Source of the DNA: Tethya wilhelma
Taxonomy: Eukaryota > Porifera > Demospongiae > Tethyida > Tethyidae
Direction: 5' to 3'
NCBI GenBank assembly: GCA_964030475.1
Contig: CAXIPT010000001.1
Location: 25,155,938 to 25,219,937 of the forward strand
Length of the DNA stretch: 64,000 bases
A program made the translations under genes and the position numbers. The notes beneath the pieces were generated by a model. The model did not search any database and was not told the origin of the DNA. It saw only the letters and a list, made by a program, of their open reading frames with translations. This document shows positions 23,901-35,259 of this stretch, in pieces (within the stretch, counting starts at the first letter, position 1; each line of letters begins with the position of its first letter).

Positions 23901-26900
23901 TATAGTAATTTGTTCATAAGTATCATCTTGTGACTTCTGAGCATGCTCAGTAGGGAAAACCACACCTCCTTGAAGTCTAGCATCCATTCCATTCCCCACC
24001 ACTCTCGTAGGTGACCCACTATAGCTGTGGGTCCAAGATTCCCGCCATCTCCCCCTCGGCTGGACCTCATCATACTCCAGTGTCTCATCGTCCTGCGTTA
24101 AAGTTTCAGCTGGGTTAACAGGTCCACCTCTCTGGCCACCGATAGGTTCACTAACGTACTCCCTTTCATTGGATTGATCTTTAGCAACTTCATCGTATAC
24201 AGCTGCTAATTCCATCTCTTCTTGAGTCACTTGATTCTGGTTAGTTTGCTCATTGTTCTCCTTCATTACTAGATATGCTTCACATGTTGCAGTATCAATA
24301 TTGTCAAATCCTTCAACTCCCATAGCGTTATTCCAAGTTACAGTCTCACATGGATTACTGTAAGTGAACAAACCATAACAGTAACTAACATGCCAATACA
24401 GTATGTGATATAGTACACATGCACTGAATTTTGACCTACTTCAACGAATAACTTCGCTTCTGTTTCAGTCGTAAGTAAAGCACAATGTTTAGTACCCCAC
24501 CAATGAAGAGTAGAAGGAGAAGAAGTACAATCACTGCTACAGTCCCTCCAATAATTGCAGTATTGCCTTTTCCATGGGATGAGAAAATAATTAAGACAGC
24601 AGTAAAATTACAAATTTCAGTATCCATGCATTTTTAGAAGTTAACAAGACAAAAATCACCATACATACTTGGTCCTCCTGAACTTGCTGTTGTAGGTGGC
24701 TCAATCTTGGCTGCTAGAATATCATTATATATAATTATTATAAGTAAATTCATGACTGTAGGATTATATATCAGGAATTGTTTGAACTAACCATTTGTCA
24801 AGAAAGTCTTCTCTACGCTTGAATTTGATGAGTAGTGATTTGTTGCTCTGACAATGTACCTGTATCTAGTGGCTGGCATCAAACCAGCCAGATACACCTC
24901 ATACTTCTGTACTCCTGGCTGGCTCTGTTGGGCCATGCTATCATATTCAGTGAGGCTGTTCACTCCATAAAACACCTCATAGGTCTCTCTAGTGGAGGCT
25001 AGCACAGGAACGGTCCATGATATTTTAACTGACTCAGTAGACACATTGCTTGATACAATGTCTTGAGGTGGAAATGGCTCATNGTGGTATATTAAAATTT
25101 GTCTATCTGAACAGGACCAGTCGTACCCAATGCTCCAACCGGACTAATGAACACTAGTATCTCCCATGACAGAGTCACCATCCAGTGGACTGTGACCTCC
25201 CTGGCTTATGATGCTGAGACCTACACCATACAATATGGCACTTCTAGTACCAATCTCCAGTTCACCAGTACTGTCATGCAAAGGGAAACTAACATCAACA
25301 GGAGAAACTTCATGCTGTCTTTGGAGCTGACGGGACTTACCAGAGACACCCAGTACTACTACCAGGTCATGGCCACCAATAGTCATGGCTCTATGACAAG
25401 TGCTGGCCCTCCATCAACATTTACCACATCAGGACTACGTATGCATTAGACTATCAATATAGTTAGTGAAATCATCACCTTTCATTCCTACAGCTCCTGG
25501 GCCTCCTACTGACTTAGAAGGGACTAAAGTGAGCTCCACAAGCTACAGGTTCTCCTGGACACAACCTGGTGTTACTAATGGTGCTCTCACTGGTCATGTG
25601 ATGACATGTGATCCCCTGGTGGAAGGACTGGCCAATGTCTCTCAGGCTGTTGGTGGAGATGATACAATGGCAACTGTCTCTGGTCTGGAGAATGGTGTCA
25701 CCTATGGCTGCTCTGTGCAGGCTCAGAACAATGCTGGGCTCTCCTCCTCCAGTGAATCTGTCACTATCACAACTGATGAAGCAGGTAATTACCTTGATTT
25801 GGATGAAAGAGACCATGGAGTAATTGATCTGATTGTTGTAATAGTGATTCGTCAGTATGTGAAAATGAAACACATAATTTTTATAAGTAAATTATGTGTT
25901 TTTGTTTTTTTCTATAACAGTTTTGCAGTATTGCATGCTTGGTTATGTATACACAGTTCCAACTGCAAGTGTGGCCTCTGGAACATTTATATTGAACCGT
26001 ATTACTGGCAGTGGAATCAGTATCTCTGTTTCCTGGGCTCCTCCTAACCTAATGGACAGAAATGGGGTCATCACCAGCTACACTGTGACCTGCACCTCTG
26101 AAGGACTGGTCAATATCACCATGACCTACAGTGAAGCTGGAACCAACACATTTGAAGGTTTAAAACCAGACACCCCCTACACCTGTGACATATTTGCCAC
26201 CAACAGTGCTGGTGACGGGCCAAGAGCACGATCCACAATAACCACTCCAGAGGATGGTACGTACAGAACCTCATTTTTTTGGTCAATAAAATTTAACGTC
26301 TTTGTTGTTGCCCTCATCCCCCAGCTCCCAGTGCTCCTGTCAATGTGATGGCAGAGGTGGATGAGGGAGCCCCTGAGAATATCACTGTGTCATGGGACCG
26401 TCCCTCTGAGCCCAATGGGGTCATAGTACATTATGATGTGGCCTGCAGTAGTGAACAAGGACCTACCATTGGTGGCAGGAGAGTGGCCAACACTGGTATG
26501 AATTCCCTCACTCTGGCTGGGTTCATCCCAGCGACAAGATACACCTGTACTGTGACTGCCAGTACCTCACTTGATGGTCCTCCTGGCATGGACACCATCG
26601 TCACATGTAAACAATTGACATGATTTCATATTATTATTATTATTTAAATTTTGCTCTCTTTCATTTCTCTCTTCTCCAGTACCTGCTGCTCCCACCCTTT
26701 TACAAGTGATTGATATTACCAGCTCTAGTCTGACTGTGAATTGGACCTACACCAACCCCCCACCCTCAGTGGCTGTCATCAACCAATACAACATCTATAC
26801 TAATGGAGAGGCTGTTGGAACAACAGATATGTTTGAGTATACCATCACAGACCTCACCCCATTCACAAGCTATTCCATTCAAGTATCAGCTGAGAATGAC

Positions 26901-28615
26901 AATGAGGGACCAAGGAGTGATGCGGTGGTTGCCATGACAATAGCTGAGTGTAAGTTATGACAAGTACATAATAAAAATCAATATAGTTAGTTAATTTTAA
27001 TCCTTACAATCCAGTACCAGGTCTTGTGAACTGCCCTTCAAGATGGATCAGAGCTACTACCAATGAGGTAATGGTTTCTTGGGAGCCTCTGAGTGGTACT
27101 GAAAGCTACTACCTTGAGCTGACATTGCATGGCAGCACAGATCAAATGGCCATGACTACAGTCACAATCAACGCAGACCAACCAACAGAGCATCAGTTTA
27201 CAGGACTCTCACTAAGTAAATTGATAGCTGGACTATTGTCATTCAGTTGAAAGCTCCTTATTCTCTCACATGCAGCTCCAGGTGTACCATATGATGTGAG
27301 GATATTTGCCGAAAACCCTGTTGGTAGAGGAGAAACACCTTGCATCACAACTGGGTTTGGAGATCAATCATGTAAGCAGAAACAACGTTCCTAAGTAACA
27401 GCATTATTGTTGTAATAAACAAGTTTGATTTCATGTTAAAACATTCTTTTTTCTTCTTCCAGTGCCACCCAACAACGTAATAGAAGGTCTCAGTCTAAAA
27501 CGCAGTGAGGATGGCACAGCAATGGATGTTGTTTGGAGTGCTTTACCATTGAGTGAAGCTATGGGGTTCATCACTCTGACTGTGGTCTATTCTCCTGACA
27601 ACATTGCTAATCAGCAGTCTGAGAGTCGAATGAAGCGACAGTTTTCAAATTCCAATCAGTGTACTGAATCTCCATGTGATGTTCCTTATGAGCAAGGCAG
27701 TGTGAGAATTACAGGGTTGGACAGTGAGCAGAGATACACTATTTTAGTGATAGCCAAAAATGGGGACCAAGAAATTGGAAGTGCACCATTGGTCATCAAC
27801 TATGTAGAAACAGGTAGACTGAACATTTAATAAGTGGCATGGAATAAACAAAAGCTTGTACAAAATACGAAATCAACTCTCAATTCTTCTAACATTCTTT
27901 CCAACAGAGTCCTCATTCATGTCTGTGAGACCAGAAACATGCAGCTGCACTGGACCCATAGCAGGAATGGCAGCTGTGATTGTAATTCTCACCCTCTTAC
28001 TCTTCATCATTGGAGCAATAGCTATCGTTGTTTTCCTATCAAACAGAGACTACAACAATATCCTAGCAAAAACACAAGGTGTGTATAATGCAAACTTACT
28101 CATATTTAGCACAATGTCATTCACTTTTGATAATCCCCCCACTCACAACATAACATGCATTAGTGAAAGACAATATTATGTTGAAGCTGTAAATAATATG
28201 GAGTAACACTACAGGTGTTGAGATTGAGAGATCTGACAATATTGATACAACAACATGTGAAGCATACGAAGTAATGAAACACAAAGATCAAAGAAGAAAC
28301 CAGACTCAAGAGACAGAAGCGTCAGCTATCTATGAAGAAGTCGTTGGTGGTGGGGACCAATTGCAATTGAGAAGAAGGGAATATGTTACTGGATCTGTTG
28401 ACCAGAGAGGTGCACCTGTTAGCTCGGCTGGGACACAGGAGTATGATGAGGTTGGGCCGAGGGTGAGTGGGGAGGAGTCTGGGACTCAGAGTGGGTCGGC
28501 AACGAGGATGGTTAGGAAAGGAAGGGGTGCAGGAAGGCAGGGAGGTGTGGTTGTCCCTACTGAGCATGCTCAGAAACCACCAGCATCACAAGATGTTACT
28601 TATGAACAGATATAA
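20937..28615 (+). CDS. Gene E: receptor with five Ig and seven FN3 domains and tyrosine tail
   Basis: Exons: 20937-21003 signal peptide (TSLANGQ), 21209-21565 cysteine-rich module, Ig 21636-21917, 21975-22259, 22328-22603, 22671-23024, 23082-23441; FN3 25115-25438, 25494-25784, 25957-26256, 26325-26606, 26680-26949, 27015-27215 with 27276-27371, 27463-27813; 27908-28078 transmembrane; 28215-28615 tail. Exon 23441 joins 25115 in phase 1 (Val-Ala-Gly-Pro), so the N-bounded segment between them is intronic or misassembled. The last FN3 carries RMKRQ near 27627-27641, a furin-type site. The tail is very close to that of D (CEAYEVMKHKD, YEEV, YVTG, YDEV, terminal YEQI). Longer than the B/D type, with more FN3 domains. 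Likely an adhesion or recognition receptor. Confidence 0.85.
23510..25082 (-). pseudogene. N-bounded partial receptor copy within an intron of gene E (misplaced contig or partial duplicate)
   Basis: Single Ns at 23509 and 25083 flank this piece. On the minus strand it holds an FN3 exon part (24792-25082), linker 24669-24710, transmembrane 24440-24566, tail 23883-24357 and a signal exon ending at 23555. Exons and introns from about 23.93 to 25.08 kb are nearly identical to gene C at 8.25-9.44 kb, while 23.53-23.64 kb matches the signal exon of B, although the start-codon position there reads ATA. It therefore equals a B-C intergenic haplotype with the spacer shortened. The tail has one copy of the 9-residue repeat instead of two. 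Confidence 0.75.
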
Positions 28616-29239
28616 TGATAAGTACAGGACTTTTTTTGGAACATCAAGCACACAATGTGCAACACAATTAATTTTAACTCAAAGATTGTTTAATACTTAA
28701 TTTGTCAGATTAATTATAATACAGTTAACTGTATGCACAGTAGTATGCATAATTATGTTAAGCTGTCTGCAGTATGCAATATGTGTCATATTATCAGTTA
28801 TTAGACTAACAGTTATTGTCCATATTGCAAAATCTAAACAACTAATGCTACATTGACAAGTGTGTATGCACATACAAGCAATTATTGTTGTAGATACAAT
28901 GAAAGATTTGATATCTTTACAAGACAAAATCACACCTTTCCTGAAATAACACTACAAGGTCATGCACTCAAAATAGCACATGCATGTACAGCTGCAAGTC
29001 GTACACAGATTCATTGTGATTGTTAATTATAGCTGACTCACTTACAATATTCACGATCAGTGCCATCTACAACATAGGGGGTGGTCCCCTAACACTCCAT
29101 ATCCTGTCTACATTCACACAGACCTATTGTTACATGCATGCACACAAATGCACTGCCATGTAATTAAAATCCTAAGGTTACATATTAGCAAGCAAGGGTC
29201 AAGTTTCAGTCAATTGGTGTATACAAGTCTCAGTTAGTG
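28616..29239. other. Intergenic between E and F
   Basis: AT-rich, no gene or clear repeat seen. It should hold the E 3' UTR and the F promoter. Confidence 0.4.
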
Positions 29240-32200
29240 ATGCCATCTTCAGCTACATCCAGTGTGACCACTGTAGTAGTGGTGATTGTTACATGGCTGT
29301 CAGTACAACCAACAAGAGTGAAGGGACAAGGTAAGATAAGTGAAGGAGATGTTAAATTGTAGAAAAAAATCTTTCACGGTAACTGCAATTGAACCCAAGA
29401 CATCATGATTACAAGTCAGGTGCTGTTATTGGGGGTGGCCTGGTGGCTAGCTAGTTCAACAATGACTCTGACTCCCAACCCTTGGGTAGGCGGTTCGAGT
29501 CCCTCCAGTGCCACAGGTATTGATTTCCTTCCCATTTTCTCTTTCGAGCTCTACCTAAGAGTTAACTCATGCTCTACACCAAAAAAAAGCGGAGGTGCAG
29601 GAGGGGATGTAAAGCTGTCGGTCTAGGGGACCTAGGTAGCCACACAATTGTGGTAAAATTAGTAAGCTACTGGGTGCCTGTGGTGCTGAAATACATGGAT
29701 AGGCAAATGCATAACAAAACAAACATCAATTTCTCATATCCATCAATCATGCAGGCATCGTACCATCTTGTTCTATCAGCTAGTTTCTGGACATTACACA
29801 AACTGAGCATTTCAAGCCTGAGTAGCATAATATTGTCAACATTTTTGTGTGATAACTCAGTGCTTCAATTTCAAACTGCAGTTCCCATTCAGCTGATATT
29901 CCGAGGTCTTTCCTACCCCAACAATAGTGTACTACCACTGAATGATGTTGGAGACTTTTCCACTGGCAGTGCTATCTTCTGTACTACTGACAGAAGTCTA
30001 TGTTGTCAATCTTCTTCAAATCGATTTGGAGAGTGGTTCTATCCTAATGGATCAGTGGTGCCTAATAATGCTGCTGGTGAAGACTTTTACAGAGGGAGAC
30101 TAGACAATCAAACTATATATATGAGTCGTAGAAACAATGCTCAGTCTCCAACTGGATCTTTCTGTTGTAGATTACCTGATAGCAGTGATGTAACGCACAG
30201 AATCTGTGCTAGATTGGGTATATTTATTATAAGAGCATGATGTTAATTGTAAAAACATACAATAATTATTGACGTATATCTTCCACAGATATCACACCTC
30301 CCTCCTCTCCGACTATTGTGAGTGCCATTCCAGATACTACAGCCGTCACCATCACTTGGACACAACCAGCAGGAGATGCTGTGAACAGCTACCAAATAGG
30401 ATACTTCTACAATGGTCCATGCCTTGGTGTACCAAATGACACCTTTAGAGTCAATTTTGGTACCATTAGACAATACGAGTTGACAGACCTAGAGGAGTTC
30501 TCCAACTACAGTATTACCCTCACTGCTATCAATACCACTGGTAGGAGTATGGAAGCATTAATTAGGATAACAACATTAGCATCAGGTATGCATAAAAATA
30601 GCTATGATAATAATTATTAACTGTGAATTGAATCACTTAATATTCCCTTCATGACAGCTCCAAGTGGACTTCCTCAGTCCCTTACAGTGACCTCTACCAC
30701 ATTAACCTCTGTCCAAATTCAGTGGGCTGAAGTGGATTGTCGTGATCAGAACAGTGTCATAAGAGGTTACTCAGTGAGATATGGAGGAACAATGGCCAGT
30801 TTGACTGGAGCTGCTAGCAGGACATTCACTGCCAATGGACTCATCCCTCGTACCAACTACACATTTGAAGTGGCAGCAGTCAGTGGGAGTGGAACTGGAC
30901 CTTATGCTAGAGTTAACACACATACAAGTGTTCCAGCAGGTATGATATAATACATTAGCTACACAAAATATTCAAGTCTCCTTATGCAAACGATAATAAT
31001 TATTGTGTGTATATAGGTGTTGGTTTTCTCCTCAATGATGTTCTCTATGGTAACAACAGCATTGTGACACTGGATGAGATTGGTGAAGACAGTGCTGCTC
31101 TGTTCTGTCTTACTGATAAAACACAGTGTTGTAGAACATCAGACACTCCTCAAGAAACAGGGGGCATTGGAGACTGGTTCTTTTCTGATGGAAATGTAGT
31201 CAGCATTGATGCCTCTGGCGATGATATCTACAGAGGTAGAGGTCCCAGTTTCGTTCTTCTTCAACGCAGGAACAATGCTCAAACAACTGGAATCTTCCGC
31301 TGTGAGATACCTGATGCAAGTGGAACTAACCAACAACTCTATGTTGGAGTGTACCCTGTGACTTCTGGCTCTCCCTCTATCACTGGCCTATTCTACGTTC
31401 AATCAAGTAGTTCGCTAACCTGTATCTCTACTGGTGGTCCTGCTACCACTGTCACTTGGACACGCAATGGCACACAAATACCAGTGAATGGGATCAGCAA
31501 TTACATTCAGCAACAAAGCATTGTAGACACAACACTTGGAGAATATCAAAATATTTTGATTATCCCAAGAGAGCAACCGATTGAATACGTTGATAACTTC
31601 ACATGCTCTGTCAGCAACTCAAGAGGGACTTCTGAAACAAGTATTGTCATCCAAGTTAATCCTCCTAACATTGTGTTTCAAATTCGACTGAATGGTATAC
31701 TGGACTGTCTTCAATGGACGTCTACTGAGACTGTATCAAAAAGCACTGCAATAACATCTGCAATTGTCCAGGCCATAGCCGAGGAGTGTGAGTGTGGGTT
31801 CACTAGAGGTCACATCACTGAGGATGCCTTCCAGTGTTTCCCTGAGTCACCACAACATGTCACATTCAGAGCAAGACTTAACGAAACATCCCAAGCTTCT
31901 ACAACACAACTGACAGCTTACATTGAACAATGGATCACAGACACCGGCTTCATCACTATACAGAATGTTCGCCTGCATATAAATGACACATGTAGTTTGG
32001 TCATACCAAACTTCAACACTCCAGAATGTCTGTTGCTAAGAATACCCACTTCATCTCCTACTAGTATGGACATGTCAACTGGCACTAGCACACAAATGAC
32101 AGATATAATGTCACCATCAATGGCATCTTCAGGCAATAACACTGCTCCAATCATAGGAGCAGTGGTCGGAGTGATTCTTGTTTTACTAGTAGTCGTCGGG

Positions 32201-32656
32201 ATATCAGTTGCAGTCATTATTATCATACTAGTTGTCATACTGAGACAAAAAAAGCCTAAGAAAAAGCAAACAAGGTAGGTTATACAAAGCCAATACAAAA
32301 TTCTATTACATTACTTGACTGTACTGTACCTAATAAAATGAGTCTGGACAGGAAGTTATTATGAATCTATAATTTATCTACACAGGTCAGGAATGGAGTT
32401 ACCTCCAACACCAACCACCGCAGCTGAATCAGCCGGCCAACCTGGGACTTTTAGACCACTCAGCGAGGCAACCGACACAGTTTACTATACACCAATGCAC
32501 CCTGCACCACCACCAACAGGAAATGACTACGAAGAAGTAAAGAATGTAACAATTGACCGAGGAGGGGGACAGTACGCAGAGATTAGAACGACAACGCAAG
32601 AGAAATTTGTACTGACAAAGAGTCCAGCCTATGTATCTAGCGGTGACATAAAGTAG
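29240..32656 (+). CDS. Gene F: compact receptor with module, FN3, Ig, SEA-like region and YxxM/YxxI tail
   Basis: Exons: 29240-29330 signal peptide, 29882-30217 cysteine-rich module, 30289-30585 FN3, 30658-30939 FN3, 31017-32274 one long exon, 32386-32656 tail. The long exon fuses module plus Ig with a juxtamembrane region (about 31660-32035) containing ECECGFTRGH and a RARLNETSQ ... IEQWI stretch that resembles a SEA-like fold, then a Ser/Thr stalk, a transmembrane helix and QKKPKKKQTR. In B-D these parts are on separate exons, so F has lost introns or preserves an earlier form. The tail has YTPM (YxxM, PI3K-type), YEEV and YAEI, unlike the YEQI tails of C-E. Probably a signalling surface receptor; ligand unknown. 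Confidence 0.85.
29429..29552 (+). repeat. tRNA-derived SINE-like repeat, family 2, copy 1
   Basis: Starts GGGGGTGGCCTGGTGGCTAG and has a B-box-like GGTTCGAGTCCC at the expected spacing, then CACAGGTATT and a pyrimidine-rich tail. A near-identical copy is at 58534-58651. It lies in intron 1 of gene F; the unit may extend to about 29640. Confidence 0.6.
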
Positions 32657-33321
32657 ATGATTATGAATGCATATATACACACAAATACTTCCTGTTGAAT
32701 AATATCCTGCCACTTGTCATTTCCTGTTGAATAATTAAGATATTACCTCTTCCTGTTTACTATAACTACTTCATTTTAACTTATCCATTATGTGCACAGT
32801 CAGTGAAAACCCCCCCAATATGATATCATCCTTTAGCATGATTGTGTCATGGCATGATTTAAGGAAGATAAATTTTTCAACTTCCACTCAACTTGAAAGT
32901 TGACGTGACCTTGGTAACGAGAGTAGAGCTGGACAATTGATGGCTAAGAGGAAAGACACTAGTGATCCTGTCTGTATGATACATGTGTCTGGGTTTTGAA
33001 CTTTCAGTATAATCATGATAGACCAATTACTGAGACAAACTTAATTTATTATTTAAAATAATGTAAAATCGTCAAATGGGTATATACTAAATGTAAGTAC
33101 ATGGTTTATATCTGTGAAAGGAAGTATATTGTTTTGTATGTGTATATATAAACCCGTGAATTAGAAGGGAGAACATCAGAATCTGGTGAAGAAATTTCAA
33201 CGGAAACATACTCATCTGGCTGAGCACGTACAGTGACTTCATTCAAGTGTACCAAGATTTTACTGCACAAATTAAGGATCTAAAGGACATCATCTTCGAA
33301 TTCTCTCTATCATCAACTACC
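32657..33321. other. Intergenic between F and G
   Basis: Just after the F stop are three CTTCCTGTT-type repeats (32690-32760) that recur at 35760-35820. Nothing coding is seen. Confidence 0.4.
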
Positions 33322-35259
33322 ATGACACTTCTATGGAGAGTAGCTGGATGGCTGTTGTTACAGTCTCTTATTACAGTTGGAACAAATGGACAATGTGATG
33401 AACAAACAGGTTAGGAAAACATACTCAATATGTCATACAGCAATATTATTGTCACAATTAAAGGAATTTATCAGCATATGACCACCCAATTCAAGTTAGT
33501 GCTGTTGTGGAAGTGGTCATTACATTGATTTGCCAGTACTGTATAATATGGAATTATACCATGTACACACATAATCATGTACACATAATCCATGTACATA
33601 ATAATGACAAGGAGGCACGAGACAACACTATATAGTACATTAGCCAATCATGTAATGTAATTGTTATCATCAATAATCAATCCGCTTATCGTTGCAGCGG
33701 GTTTTGATGCACCCTCCTACACTGTTACTGAAGGAGAATTTGCAATGATTAAAGTTTGTGCACCATTCAGTCAGCGTGGTACAACTTATAGACTTGAGAC
33801 ACTATCCTCTTCTGCCATTGGTAAGAATTAGTACTCATTATTCAGCTACTACATGAGACGTAAAGAAATAAAATCACTATTCATTATCTTTCAGATTTCA
33901 GTGATTATTTTCCAATCGAAAACATGCGAAACTTCTTCAGCCGCAGGGGAGAAAAAATTAACATACCAATTCAAACAGTTAGGGATCCTTTGTGTGAAGA
34001 TCGTGAAGAGTTTTTTGTCATTTTCAGTAGCTGCAGATTTGGCCCTCGTTTTTGCACTGAAGTAGCACGTTGTACTGTGGAGATCATTGACAAAAATAGT
34101 GAATGCTTATACATAATAAATTATGATAAACAAGCATTGCAATATCTTCCCTTCATACATATGTATGAAAAGCCTAAGAGGTGCATGCAAGCCATTATAA
34201 TATGGAGAGTCATGTCTATGAGAGCAAGATAACAGCATGACTGCATACATGTATTTAGTGTTTACTATTATACATATATCTTAATTTTAGGCTAAATTTA
34301 CTGATCCAATCTATTATACAGATGTGATGATTGAGATTGATCAAACTTCGTATGAGGTACACGAGAATGAAGGTACTGTAGGTGTAAGAGTTGTGAAAAG
34401 AACTGAGGCTACAAGAGATGTGACAGTAGGGTTTAGAACTCTATCAGGAACTGCTACCAGCAATGGTATGAGTCATATTGATAATTAATACATTATGTTA
34501 TCTGTTATTCGTTCCATTGAATCAGATAATTATGATGGTTTCTTATGCAATGTCATGCATGTAAATCCAGATGATTACACAGAGGTGGTAGAGACGCTGA
34601 CATTTGTGAAATATGGTCCAGCCAGTATCGAAGTTGAAATACCTCTAGTGAATGACTTAATTCACGAACCCACCAAGATGTTCACAGCCATCTTGGAGAA
34701 CCCTGGAGAGAGGGTTGTGATTGGAGACGTCAGCTCGACAATTATAACAATATTTGATGACGATGATGGTATATAAGAAACAAATATTCACATACCTGAT
34801 TAATTTTTGTTATTAATTAACCATTAAGAAAAAACAAGGCAATCATTGGGTGTACACATAACAATTAACTAATGCTTATGCCAAAATTTGTACTATGCAG
34901 TTACAGTAAGTACCAGACCAAGTGCAATAACTAATTCAGAAGCAACGACTCCTGAGGGAGTACCTGCAGCCACAAAAGAGGTAACAACTTCTGATCAGAT
35001 AGGACTTAGTGAAAAAAATACTTCTCAAAGAGCTACAAAAGAAATGACTCCATTAGGACATAGTGAAGGCACAACTTCACAACCAACCAGAGAAGGAGTT
35101 ACTTCAGAGGCTGTGACTTCAATAAGTCCTGTAGAAAGAACAACTACTTACAAACCTGAAGAAGAAATCACTCCAGAGTCAACATCAACATTATACAGGA
35201 AATGGCGAGAAAGGCAAAACTCCTCAGTTCCAAGAAACGAGTCGTCAGGATCAAAGTGA
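33322..35259 (+). CDS. Gene G: Calx-beta protein ending in a Ser/Thr-rich tail, no GPCR part
   Basis: Exons: 33322-33409 signal peptide (GWLLLQSL ... GTNGQC), 33698-33820 and 33895-34098 first Calx-beta domain, 34322-34465 and 34571-34768 second Calx-beta domain, 34901-35259 Ser/Thr-rich tail with stop. Calx-beta hallmarks are EGEFAMIKV, EIIDKN, YEVHENEG and IFDDDD; this family binds calcium in extracellular adhesion proteins. The acceptor at 34570 has shifted 9 bases compared with gene H because the ancestral TAG reads TAA. The exons match the start of H closely, but there is no HRM, GAIN or seven-helix region before H begins. G is therefore either a secreted Calx-beta protein or a truncated duplicate of an adhesion GPCR. 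Confidence 0.72.

Noticed and set aside
29405..29626. Small protein around the GGTGGCCTGGTGG region
   Set aside because: The frame is carried by the SINE-like repeat, which also occurs at 58534 in a different context.
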